This document shows positions 13,628 through 21,123 of a stretch of DNA of 32,486 bases, piece by piece. Position numbers and translations under genes: made by a program. The DNA is taken from contig JBGQHM010000029.1 of NCBI GenBank assembly GCA_041497995.1, positions 1 to 32,486 of the forward strand, read 5' to 3'. This stretch comes from DATKMS01 sp041497995. Lineage in GTDB: Bacteria; Desulfobacterota; Binatia; HRBIN30. The notes below the pieces were generated by a model. The model saw only the letters and a list, made by a program, of their open reading frames with translations. It did not search any database and was not told the origin of the DNA. How positions within the stretch are numbered: the first letter of the stretch is position 1; the number at the start of each line of letters is the position of its first letter.

Positions 13628-16470
13628 CTTGGTCGAACCCTATGGATTGGCGTCTGCCGACGGCGGCACAAAGAGAATACCAACGCAGCGACCACGAGCT
13701 CCGCCAGTCCGTGGCTATCTGAGTGTCCCGGATCAACCGCACAGGACCCGTTCAGGCCAATGGCGCCCGGCTTGAAGGTGGGTGTGCTGGTCAGCGTCGG
13801 CGTCGCTGTGGGTGCGCGCGTACGCGTCCCGGTTACAGTCGCCGTTGCTGTCGCGGTCGGCGTCGGAGTGCCGGTCTCGGTGGGTGTTCCGGTGATCGTT
13901 GCCGTCGGCGTGATGGTCGGCGTTTCCGTGGGCGGCGGTGTCGGCGTCGGCGGTGGCTTGCTGCTCACCAGGATGCTCACGCTGCCGTCGTCCTGGTTGG
14001 CAAGGACGACATCCGGGATGCCGTCGCCATCGAGATCCTTCATGGCCAAGCCGACCGGACTCCGCCCTCCCGCCGCTTCCAAGATCGCGGTTCCGAAACT
14101 GCCGGTGCTGCTCGCAAAGAACAACGCAACGTCGTCATTCACGCGGTCGGCAACGATCAGATCATTGCGCCCGTCGCGCGTGATGTCTCCCGAACCCAGT
14201 GCTGCGGGGAATGTCTGGCGGACACCACCGCTCGGCGGTGGCACTGCGACCGGGCTCTGCTGCTGGTAGCTGACCTCGCCAGCCGCCCCGGCTCGTCCGA
14301 GGTAGACCACCACGGTACCGCCCGTCCCTGCCCCCGAGATCGCTACCGCAAGATCAGGAATCGCGTCCGTTAGATCGAAGCTGTCCACCACCATCGCCTG
14401 TGGAATCCCCGGAAGGCTCAGAGGCGTTAGCCCGCGAAAGCTCGCCGCAAGGGTTGAACATGGCGGCAGAGTCGTCCCGGGCGTCGGGCTCCCCGGCGGC
14501 TTCTGCAGGAAGACGGATACATCACTGGTCTCCGCGCTCGCGACGGCGAAATCCGGGCGACCGTCGAGGTTGAGGTCCTCGGTGATGACGAGTCCCGCCT
14601 TGCGGCCGACAGGGATGGGGCAGGCAGGGGCGAAGCCGCGTTGCCCGGCACTCAGAAAGATCGAGGTGTCGTTACTCATGTCGTTGGCGACGACAATGTC
14701 TAACAGCCCGTCGCGATTGAAGTCAGCGATGCTGAGCGTGTGCGGCCCAGTGCCAGCGGGCATCGGGTTGCCGGACGCGGGAGTGAAGGCGCCGTTGCCG
14801 TTGCTGTAGAAGACGCTGAGCCCCGCAGCGCCGACGACGGCGAGGTCGTCGTTGTCGTCACCATCGAGGTCTTGGGCGATCACCGCCACCGGTGCGGTGA
14901 TGTTCGACACGTCGTTGCCGTGCTGCAGACCCAGAACCGCGCAAGGATCCGACGCGCCCGACGTGATCTGGGCGGTGAGGATCACCACGCGGTTACCCGC
15001 CTTGTCCGCTACCGCAATGAACTGTCGCCGCAACGTCTTGAAGAGGCCCACCGCTACGGACACAGGCTGGCCGCCGACGGCGGGCTGGCCGGCTTGATTG
15101 GTGTTGCACACGCCGTAGGGCACCGGGATAGCGGTCGGCGTTGCCGTGCGCGTGGGGGTCGGTGTCACAGTTGCGGTCGCCGGTGGGCCCGTGGGGGTCG
15201 GCGTGTTGGGGTTCGGGGGAGTAGGAGTGGGCGTACCGGAGCCCGGCGTCGTCGGTGTTGCCGTTCCCGCCGTGCCTGTGGTGTTGATGAAAACATTGAT
15301 GGTCGACATGTCGTCGCCCACCGCCACCACGTCTGGCCGCCCGTCACCGTTCAAGTCCCCAGCTTGAACGGCCAACTGCGCCAAACCAGGTCCGGAGATA
15401 GGTTCCTCCAGTCGGAAGCCCCCATCAACACCAGGCTGGCCCGCGTGACTCGGATCGTTGATGAGGATCGAGAGCGCGGGTTGGTCAGTACCGTTCGTCA
15501 CTGCAAAGTCGAGTTTTCCGTCGCCATCGAAATCCGCCTTGGCGATAGCGTACGGACTTACCTCAGCGGTCGTCTGGATCGCTCCTGGTGGATCCGGAAA
15601 CCCGCCCGTTCCATCTCCATACCAAAGCGTCACGTTCAGGTCCCCGAACTCGTCCGAGTCGACGACGGCGATATCCCTGTTGGAGTCTCCATCCCAGTCG
15701 CCCGCAACGATGCCACTTGGACCCATTGCGGTATTCAGCAGCTGCGCTCTCTTGAAGGTGCCATCGCCGTTGCAGAGGAAGTAGCTCACGTTGTCGGCGT
15801 TCAAATTGCTGACGATCAAATCTGGGTAACTGTTGTTGTCTAGCAGGGCCGTTGTGATGGAGAAGCCACCAACGTCATTGCTCCCATTGCCGGTCCCAAT
15901 CGCGGCGGGAGCGAATGGCGTGAATGTCATGTCCGTCCCGTTGCTCTTGAGGAGGTAAACCGTGTGGTCGGCAAGCACAGCGATATCGTCGATCTGGTCG
16001 TTGTTGTAGTCTGCGACCGCGACAGCGGCCGGAAAGGGGTCAGCTCCGTTGAGCCCGTAGTTTGGTCCGGCAGCGGTGAACATCCCGGTGCCGTCTCCGA
16101 AGAGTACGGTGACCGTATTGTCATCAGCGTTCACGGTGACGATATCGACTTTGCCGTCGCGATTGAAATCTCCGGTGCCAACCGCCACCGGTCCTCCCCC
16201 GGTGTTGAATGAGTTGGGCCCACCTCCAAAGCCACCGCTCCCGTCGTTCAGGAAGACGTTCACTTGGTCGGAGAGCGCACTAACGGCAACGATGTCTGGC
16301 TTGCCGTCACTATTCACATCGGTCAGGGCAATCGCTTGCGCGCCGTCCGAATCAACATTCACGGTGACTACGTCGCCCTTGCGAAACGTGACAGTCGCGG
16401 CAAATCCGGGGGCCGCGAGCGTGAGCAGGAGGAGGCAAAAGGCGGAAGCCCGGAGAGAGGGTGATCGCAT
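13624..16470 (-). CDS. Large secreted FG-GAP/VCBS protein with two seven-bladed propellers
   Basis: A 948-residue exported protein with a clear signal peptide (AFCLLLLTLAAPGFA, residues 10-24). I count seven FG-GAP-like repeats (e.g. DVNSDGKPDIV, DFNRDGKVDIV, DFDGDGKLDFA), a Thr/Pro/Gly linker, seven more repeats (e.g. DLDGDDNDDLA, DFNRDGLLDIV, DLDGDGIPDVV), then a second Thr-Pro linker (839-898). The tail has one Cys (NGSCAVDPGHSD), a hydrophobic stretch and CRRRQ. This suggests two seven-bladed propellers in tandem. Its last blade and linker closely match those of the downstream FG-GAP protein, so the genes probably arose by duplication. It starts 76 bases after the groESL remnant; a TTGACA at 16510-16505 may be its promoter. 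Confidence 0.88.
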   Translation of the reverse strand: MRSPSLRASAFCLLLLTLAAPGFAATVTFRKGDVVTVNVDSDGAQAIALTDVNSDGKPDIVAVSALSDQVNVFLNDGSGGFGGGPNSFNTGGGPVAVGTGDFNRDGKVDIVTVNADDNTVTVLFGDGTGMFTAAGPNYGLNGADPFPAAVAVADYNNDQIDDIAVLADHTVYLLKSNGTDMTFTPFAPAAIGTGNGSNDVGGFSITTALLDNNSYPDLIVSNLNADNVSYFLCNGDGTFKRAQLLNTAMGPSGIVAGDWDGDSNRDIAVVDSDEFGDLNVTLWYGDGTGGFPDPPGAIQTTAEVSPYAIAKADFDGDGKLDFAVTNGTDQPALSILINDPSHAGQPGVDGGFRLEEPISGPGLAQLAVQAGDLNGDGRPDVVAVGDDMSTINVFINTTGTAGTATPTTPGSGTPTPTPPNPNTPTPTGPPATATVTPTPTRTATPTAIPVPYGVCNTNQAGQPAVGGQPVSVAVGLFKTLRRQFIAVADKAGNRVVILTAQITSGASDPCAVLGLQHGNDVSNITAPVAVIAQDLDGDDNDDLAVVGAAGLSVFYSNGNGAFTPASGNPMPAGTGPHTLSIADFNRDGLLDIVVANDMSNDTSIFLSAGQRGFAPACPIPVGRKAGLVITEDLNLDGRPDFAVASAETSDVSVFLQKPPGSPTPGTTLPPCSTLAASFRGLTPLSLPGIPQAMVVDSFDLTDAIPDLAVAISGAGTGGTVVVYLGRAGAAGEVSYQQQSPVAVPPPSGGVRQTFPAALGSGDITRDGRNDLIVADRVNDDVALFFASSTGSFGTAILEAAGGRSPVGLAMKDLDGDGIPDVVLANQDDGSVSILVSSKPPPTPTPPPTETPTITPTATITGTPTETGTPTPTATATATVTGTRTRAPTATPTLTSTPTFKPGAIGLNGSCAVDPGHSDSHGLAELVVAALVFSLCRRRQTPIHRVRPR
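13777..13956 (-). repeat. Low-complexity DNA coding the C-terminal Thr-Pro linker
   Basis: GTCGGCGT-like units on the plus strand encode the 60-residue Thr/Pro linker between the second propeller and the C-terminal anchor of the large FG-GAP protein. Confidence 0.85.
15118..15275 (-). repeat. Low-complexity DNA coding the inter-propeller Thr-Pro linker
   Basis: Similar GT-rich units on the plus strand encode the Thr/Pro/Gly linker between the first and second groups of seven repeats in the large FG-GAP protein. Boundaries are approximate. Confidence 0.8.
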
Positions 16471-16481
16471 GAGTGATCGTC

Positions 16482-16510
16482 TTTTTCGCCTTAGGGCCCT
16501 GCTTTGTCAA
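16482..16510 (-). promoter_or_regulatory. Possible promoter of the FG-GAP operon
   Basis: On the minus strand, TTGACA (16510-16505), 17 bases and GAAAAA (16487-16482, three of six consensus bases) precede the FG-GAP start at 16470. The -35 is perfect and the -10 weak. Confidence 0.3.
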
Positions 16511-16545
16511 TCGCATCATCGCCGCGCAGCGAGCAACTATTGGTC

Positions 16546-16762
16546 TCAGACGCAGAAGGCCCGACCGCCATTCATCGGGATCGGACCTTCTGCTGTTGGA
16601 GCGTAGTTTGTGGTGCGGTCCATCATGTCGCCGGGAGGCATCGGCGGCGCCGCCTTCTTCTCCTCCGGCTTCTCGGCCACCTTCGCTTCGGTGGTCAGCA
16701 GCAGACCTCTTCTTCGATGCGCTCTGCGATGACCCGGTCTTGCAGCCGGCGAATCTTCTCAT
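16546..16762 (-). pseudogene. groES-groEL remnant: GroES start joined to GroEL end by internal deletion
   Basis: On the minus strand a strong ribosome site (AGGAGGGAGG, about 16775-16766) precedes an ATG at 16762. In the frame from 16760 to 16707 the codons read EKIRRLQDRVIAERIEEE, the N-terminus of GroES (consensus KIRPLxDRVIVxRIEEE). From 16707 the next frame reads GLLLTTEAKVAEKPEEKK then AAPPMPPGDMMD, the C-terminus of GroEL, and runs on to a TGA at 16548-16546. Everything between, normally about 1.8 kb of the operon, is missing. The ATG is also one base out of frame with the GroES codons. No CIRCE element is seen upstream. It cannot encode a chaperonin; an intact copy must lie elsewhere unless this is a misassembly. 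Remaining bases 16471-16545 and 16763-16827 hold no gene. Confidence 0.82.
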
Positions 16763-16827
16763 ACGCCTCCCTCCTTAATATTGGGGCCCGGAGGAGGAGC
16801 GTGCGGAGTGGCGTGCTCGGCTCGAGC

Positions 16828-18168
16828 CTAGTGCATCCGGCTGCGCAGCTCGGTCTCGATGGTGCTCACCAGAGCGTCCGTCTGCGGGTCCTGTGCCCGT
16901 TTCGCCTCGATGCTGCGGACCGCATGCATCACAGTCGAATGGTCGCGACCGCCAAACAGATCGCCGATGCTCGGAAACGAGACATCCGTAACTGTACGGA
17001 CCAGGTACATCGCGAGCTGCCGGGGGAAGACTACCGAGCGCGCCCGGCGGTGTGACTTCAGGTCGGCAACCGAGAGACGAAAGTGCTGGCACACGGCGTC
17101 GACGATCGCGTCTGCCGACGGCATGCTGGCCGGGCGCGTGATCGGCGCGAGCACCCGCTCGACGAGGTCCCGGTCGAGTGCCACACCGTTGAGGGCCGCC
17201 GTCGCCAGGACCCGGGTGAGCGCTCCCTCGAGCTCGCGCACGCTCGGGCCGCTGCGTTGCGCGAGCGCGAATGCCACTTCGGCAGGCAGCTCCACTCCCT
17301 GGACGGCGGCTTTCTTGGTCACGATGGTCACTCGCATGGTGTGGGTTGGCGGATGGATGTCGGCGATCAAGCCGCCCTCGAAGCGGCTGCGTAACCGTTC
17401 TTCGAGCCCGGTGATCGCATGCGGTGGCTTATCAGAGGTCAGCACCACCTGCTTGCCGGCAGCATAGAGAGCGTTGAAGGTGTGGAAGAACTCTTCTTGG
17501 GTACGCTCTTTGCCCGCGAGAAACTCCACGTCATCGAGAATCAGGACATCGACTTCACGGAAACGCTCGCGGAAGGCAGCCATCTGATCCTGGCGCAGCG
17601 AGGTGATCAGACTGTTCATGAACGCCTCGGCAGCGAGGCACGCCATGCGTGGACGAGGCGGCCGCGCGAGCAAATCATGCGCCAATGCATTCACCAGATG
17701 CGTCTTGCCGAGCCCGACACCGCCCCACAGAAAGAATGGATTGAAACGACGGCCCGGGCATTCGCCAACGGAACGTGCGGCTCGATACGCCACCTCGTTC
17801 GCCTGGCCGACGACGAATGTATCGAACGTGTACTCGGGTACCAGACGCCCGATCTTCGGCCCGCGTAGTTGGCGCGACGGGGGCGTCACCGCAGCGGCAG
17901 CTTGCGGCGGCGGCGGTGGTGCCTCGCCGTTCGTCGCCGCGACTACCACTCGCACGGCGGGCGCCGTACCGTTCGTGGCCGTCAGCGTTTCTCGAATACG
18001 TGGCAAGAAATGTCGCGTGACCCACTCCTGGAAAAACCGGCTACTCACCTCGAGGCGCAAGCCGTGTTCGTCACGCGCGCAACGGATCGGCGCGATCCAA
18101 GTCGAAAAATTTCGGTCTCCGAACTTTTGTCGTAGCAGCGGCAGCGCCTCCACCCACTCAGCCTCCAT
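16828..18168 (-). CDS. dnaA: Chromosomal replication initiator DnaA
   Basis: DnaA binds DnaA boxes, opens the origin and loads the replicative helicase. The 446-residue protein has domain I (WVEALPLLRQKF, FSTWIAPI), a short Pro/Ala-rich domain II (about 80-105), an AAA+ domain III with Walker A GGVGLGKT (K155), Walker B LILDD (D212-D213), LEERLRSRFE carrying the arginine finger, sensor II GPSVRELEGAL, and DNA-binding domain IV with the signature GGRDHSTV (406-413). Start ATG 18168 follows GGGAGGGGGCGGG; the upstream extension to 18312 is rejected because it would cover the DnaA boxes and lacks homology. The groESL remnant follows 65 bases downstream. Confidence 0.97.
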   Translation of the reverse strand: MEAEWVEALPLLRQKFGDRNFSTWIAPIRCARDEHGLRLEVSSRFFQEWVTRHFLPRIRETLTATNGTAPAVRVVVAATNGEAPPPPPQAAAAVTPPSRQLRGPKIGRLVPEYTFDTFVVGQANEVAYRAARSVGECPGRRFNPFFLWGGVGLGKTHLVNALAHDLLARPPRPRMACLAAEAFMNSLITSLRQDQMAAFRERFREVDVLILDDVEFLAGKERTQEEFFHTFNALYAAGKQVVLTSDKPPHAITGLEERLRSRFEGGLIADIHPPTHTMRVTIVTKKAAVQGVELPAEVAFALAQRSGPSVRELEGALTRVLATAALNGVALDRDLVERVLAPITRPASMPSADAIVDAVCQHFRLSVADLKSHRRARSVVFPRQLAMYLVRTVTDVSFPSIGDLFGGRDHSTVMHAVRSIEAKRAQDPQTDALVSTIETELRSRMH

Positions 18169-18224
18169 CTGCACCCGCCCCCTCCCACGAGTCACTGGAA
18201 AATCTTGTCGGCTGCGCGCGACGG

Positions 18225-18233
18225 TTATCCACA
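18225..18233 (+). promoter_or_regulatory. DnaA box (perfect TTATCCACA)
   Basis: An exact match to the DnaA-box consensus, 57 bases upstream of the dnaA start. It can serve origin function, dnaA autoregulation, or both. Confidence 0.7.
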
Positions 18234-18415
18234 CTTGGGGACAACGCGGTAACCCGCCGCCGCCGCACCGTTTCCCACCGTCATCCACACCGCCATGCAC
18301 AGCTTCCCCCACACGTCCGCCCTTCCTTCCGTTTCAGGAAGGCAGCGCACGCAACCGACAAGAGCCATTTGCAATTCAAAAAAAAGTAGGAGCCAGAGAA
18401 CTCTAGAGCGCCCGT

Positions 18416-18444
18416 TCTTAATCAATTGATCGCAGGGCTGTCAA
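18416..18444 (-). promoter_or_regulatory. Possible dnaA promoter
   Basis: On the minus strand TTGACA (18444-18439) is followed after 17 bases by TTAAGA (18421-18416), with an A/T-rich stretch upstream of the -35. The -10 is weak. The resulting leader of about 240 bases would contain the DnaA boxes, compatible with autoregulation. Confidence 0.35.
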
Positions 18445-18501
18445 CAAAAATTCTTGGTGCGCACGTTCACCGCGAGATTCCGCGCAGATCGCCCTAAGAC
18501 A

Positions 18502-18518
18502 CAATATCGTAACACGAT
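18502..18518. repeat. Perfect inverted repeat, possible operator
   Basis: ATATCGT-AAC-ACGATAT is a 17-base perfect inverted repeat with 7-base arms inside the candidate origin region, 67 bases beyond the end of the VKOR-DsbA gene. It is not a parS site. A protein-binding site is likely; the protein is unknown. Confidence 0.5.
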
Positions 18519-18584
18519 ATACGCTACCGCTCCCCCTGTCGGCGTGCGACGGCACGTGCGTGATTGCACACCGCTTTCCCGCGC

Positions 18585-19781
18585 TCAGCGACTGGTCTTG
18601 GCGAGAATCACGGCGTTGGTGAGCAGCTCGGGCTCGAGCGCACCTTTGATTTTACGTCCGTTAATGAAAACCGTCGGCGTCGAATCGATGCCGAGCCGCG
18701 CCCCTTCGGCGGCGTCGTCACGCACGCGTGCTTGCGCTGCGGCACTTCCGAGACACTCGGTGAAGCGGGCAACATCCATGCCGAGACGCGTGGCGTACTG
18801 AATCAGGAACGTGCGTCCGAGCGCTTGTTGGTTATCGAAGAGCAGGTTGTGATACTGCCAGAACTTTCCTTGTTCCGCTGCACACTCTGCCGCCACTGCC
18901 GCCAAACACGCCGAGGGATGAACCGCGGCGCCAACTTTGGCGTTGCAGGCGCTGTCGAGCGGAAAGTGTCGGAACACGACGCGCATACTCGACCCCATCC
19001 GATGCAAGACATCGTCCAAACTCTGATGGAAGGCCGCGCAGTGCCCGCACTCGAAGTCGGAGAACTCGACGATGGTGACCGGCGCATCGGCACTGCCGCG
19101 CGCGTTGCGATTTGCCTCGAGCGCCACATCCGCACGCGGCTGCGCGAAGTACCAGTTGTAGAAATCGGGACGCCGCCGCTTGATCTCGGCAGCATCGGTC
19201 GGCGTCGCACCACGGCCGAGTGCCTCCCAACTCCCCACCGCGATCAACAGCACCGCCGCAGCAATGCTGCCGATCAAAACCAACCGGTCCTGCCCGGCAC
19301 GTGCCACCGCTTGCCGTCGCCCCGCAACACGGAAATCGTTGCGCAATCGCCAGGCAGCAAGGAACAGGGCGATGCTCACCACATACAAGCCGGTGCACAT
19401 GAGGCAGATAGTGCGCAACACGAAGAACGCGATCACCGCCATGTACACGGCAAACGCCAGTCCCCACACCGCGGAGCCGAAGATGATCGTCCCGAGTGTC
19501 TCGCGCGTCGTGGCGCGATCGGCCAGAGCAACGGCGGCGAGCATGCCAAGGGTCACCAGGTAGTACAGGATGGCCCATGTCGACACCGGCAGTCCGGCCA
19601 AAGACGCGTAGGAGCTGCTGAGTACGACGTCGCAGTTGACGCTGGCGCTTACGTTGCAGAAGCTCGCGTAGTTCACGTCGGCAGCCAACCGGCCATGCAC
19701 GACTTGGATGACGGCGCTGATGCCAAGCCCGATCGTCGCGAGCACGCCCACCGGCAAGATTTTCTTCACACGATCCGACAT
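18585..19781 (-). CDS. VKOR-DsbA fusion: disulfide bond formation protein
   Basis: A 398-residue membrane protein that joins both halves of a disulfide-forming system. The N-terminal VKOR-type part (about 8-145) has several membrane segments and the four family cysteines C42, C50 (VNCD) and the C126-LM-C129 redox pair, which pass electrons to quinone. After another membrane segment (about 167-183) the periplasmic DsbA/thioredoxin-like part carries C245-GH-C248 and the cis-Pro loop STPTVFING near the C-terminus. It can thus oxidise exported proteins and be re-oxidised within one chain. ATG 19781 is chosen because the longer frame from 19895 overlaps truB. It lies 65 bases after truB and upstream of the candidate origin. 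Confidence 0.93.
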   Translation of the reverse strand: MSDRVKKILPVGVLATIGLGISAVIQVVHGRLAADVNYASFCNVSASVNCDVVLSSSYASLAGLPVSTWAILYYLVTLGMLAAVALADRATTRETLGTIIFGSAVWGLAFAVYMAVIAFFVLRTICLMCTGLYVVSIALFLAAWRLRNDFRVAGRRQAVARAGQDRLVLIGSIAAAVLLIAVGSWEALGRGATPTDAAEIKRRRPDFYNWYFAQPRADVALEANRNARGSADAPVTIVEFSDFECGHCAAFHQSLDDVLHRMGSSMRVVFRHFPLDSACNAKVGAAVHPSACLAAVAAECAAEQGKFWQYHNLLFDNQQALGRTFLIQYATRLGMDVARFTECLGSAAAQARVRDDAAEGARLGIDSTPTVFINGRKIKGALEPELLTNAVILAKTSR

Positions 19782-19846
19782 GCGATCCGTACTCTTACGG
19801 AGTTCGACGTTCCTTGCCAGCCCCGGCTGCGATCCGCAAGCATCCG

Positions 19847-20734
19847 TCACAACGGCAGGCACGGCGCGTCGGAAAACACGCGCGCGAAATGCCACTCCCC
19901 AACGGCGTCCATCAGAATCACCGAGGCGAGGCCACCTTGTGGATCCACCAGCTTCACAGCTTCGTCGCGATCGCCGCGCGGAATCGATCGCAGCAACGGC
20001 GCGTAGCCGTGTCGCGCCCGCTGCGCCGCCGATGCATCAATCTGGATCTCGCGCAGGTGCTGCAACGCATCACGCAGACCGATCACGGGCGGCGGCTGCG
20101 TACCGATTGCATCGAGGGAGATCGCTGCCTCGATACGAAAACTTCCAAAGCGCACGCGCCGCAGCACCTCGAGGTACCCAACCGACCCGAGCGCACGAGC
20201 AATGTCCTGTGCCAACACCCTTACGTACGTGCCCTTTGAACAGGCGACGCGGAACGTGATCGCCTCTGGACCGTCAGCGGTGAGCTGCAAAGCGTCGATG
20301 CGAACGCGACGCGCCTGACGTTCGATGGCGATGCCTTTGCGTGCCAACTCGTACAGTGGCACGCCTTGGTGCTTGATCGCCGAGTGCATCGGCGGCACCT
20401 GCAGTGACTCGCCGAGAAAACGCCGTGCCACCTCAGCGAGCTGACCCGCATCGAACGCGGCGACGGGAGCCGACCGTATGACATTGCCGGTGAGGTCGCC
20501 GCTGTCCGTCTCGCTCCCCAACCGGATCCGGCCGGTGTACTCCTTGTCTGCCGTGTTGAGGAACTGGGCAATCTTGGTGCCCTCACCAAGGCATACCGGC
20601 AACACGCCACTCGCGAATGGGTCGAGGGTACCGAGGTGCCCCGTCTTGCAGCACACCTGCCGCTTGACGACACGGACGACATCGGCGGAGGTAAGTCCCT
20701 CGGGTTTGTCGATGAGCAGCAGCCCGTGCATCAT
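19847..20734 (-). CDS. truB: tRNA pseudouridine-55 synthase TruB
   Basis: TruB makes pseudouridine 55 in the T-loop of tRNAs. The 295-residue protein starts with HGLLLIDKPEGLTS, the family's N-terminus, and has the catalytic motif GHLGTLDPFASG with D38 as the nucleophile. KEYTGRIRLGSETDSGD and the KGTYVRVLAQDI motif follow, then a PUA-like C-terminal part. Its ATG overlaps the rbfA stop (ATGA, 20734-20731), showing translational coupling in the translation operon. Confidence 0.96.
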   Translation of the reverse strand: MMHGLLLIDKPEGLTSADVVRVVKRQVCCKTGHLGTLDPFASGVLPVCLGEGTKIAQFLNTADKEYTGRIRLGSETDSGDLTGNVIRSAPVAAFDAGQLAEVARRFLGESLQVPPMHSAIKHQGVPLYELARKGIAIERQARRVRIDALQLTADGPEAITFRVACSKGTYVRVLAQDIARALGSVGYLEVLRRVRFGSFRIEAAISLDAIGTQPPPVIGLRDALQHLREIQIDASAAQRARHGYAPLLRSIPRGDRDEAVKLVDPQGGLASVILMDAVGEWHFARVFSDAPCLPL

Positions 20735-21081
20735 TCGTTCCTCGATCGCGCATCCTTCAGCAGCGTAGCGACGCGGTCGGCAAGTTCCAAGCTCGGATCG
20801 AAGACGAAGGTGAGATCGGGGGCGTGCCGCAGCTTGAGCTGGCGCGTCACCTGGGCCCTGATGAAACCAGCCGCACTACGCAGGCCGCTGAGTGAGCGCT
20901 CACGCGCGGCGGCGTCGCCGACACTGCTGAAGTAGACGCGCGCGTGCTTGAGGTCGTCGGTGAGCTCGACCGTAGTGAGGGTGATCATGCCGATCCGCGG
21001 GTCCTTGATGTCGCGCAGCAGCAACTCGGCGATGACCTCGCGCACGGCTTCTGCAACTCGATCCGCGCGCCGTGCACTCAT
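20731..21081 (-). CDS. rbfA: Ribosome-binding factor A
   Basis: RbfA binds the 30S subunit and helps mature the 5' end of 16S rRNA. The 116-residue protein has the usual N-terminal helix (RADRVAEAVREVIAELLLRDIKDPRIG), the ITLTTVELTDDLKHARVYFS strand region and the C-terminal LRHAPDLTFVFDPSLELADRV segment, forming the KH-type fold of the family. A GGAGGGG ribosome site lies just upstream. It sits between ylxP and truB as in many bacteria. Confidence 0.95.
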   Translation of the reverse strand: MSARRADRVAEAVREVIAELLLRDIKDPRIGMITLTTVELTDDLKHARVYFSSVGDAAARERSLSGLRSAAGFIRAQVTRQLKLRHAPDLTFVFDPSLELADRVATLLKDARSRNE

Positions 21082-21123
21082 TCACCCCTCCAGGACACCC
21101 GCACCGGCTTCGTGGCCGAGACC

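Larger units (their letters stand above)
18169..18584. other. Candidate chromosomal origin of replication (oriC)
   Basis: This 416-base gene-free stretch upstream of dnaA holds a perfect DnaA box TTATCCACA (18225-18233), a one-mismatch box TCATCCACA (18281-18289), and a two-mismatch box TTGTCCCCA on the minus strand (18243-18235). An AT-rich tract follows (18368-18455) with an A-run and TCAATTGA, a possible unwinding element. A 17-base inverted repeat lies at 18502-18518. Position next to dnaA is typical. GC skew and replication data would be needed for proof. Confidence 0.55.

Noticed and set aside
13241..14269. 342-residue plus-strand open frame with Val-Gly repeats
   Set aside because: Antisense to the FG-GAP genes; the Val-Gly runs are the complement of the Thr-Pro linker codons.
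12236..15275. Regular GT-rich repeats suspected as CRISPR or satellite DNA
   Set aside because: They stay in frame within coding sequence and encode Thr-Pro linkers; spacing and unit sequence are irregular and no cas genes are present.
16352..16762. 136-residue minus-strand frame behind a strong ribosome site
   Set aside because: It uses the old groES start but reads out of frame with both GroES and GroEL segments and runs into the FG-GAP signal peptide region; it is better explained as part of the pseudogene.
18169..18312. N-terminal extension of dnaA by 48 residues
   Set aside because: It would cover the DnaA boxes, has no family similarity, and the ATG at 18168 has a good ribosome site.
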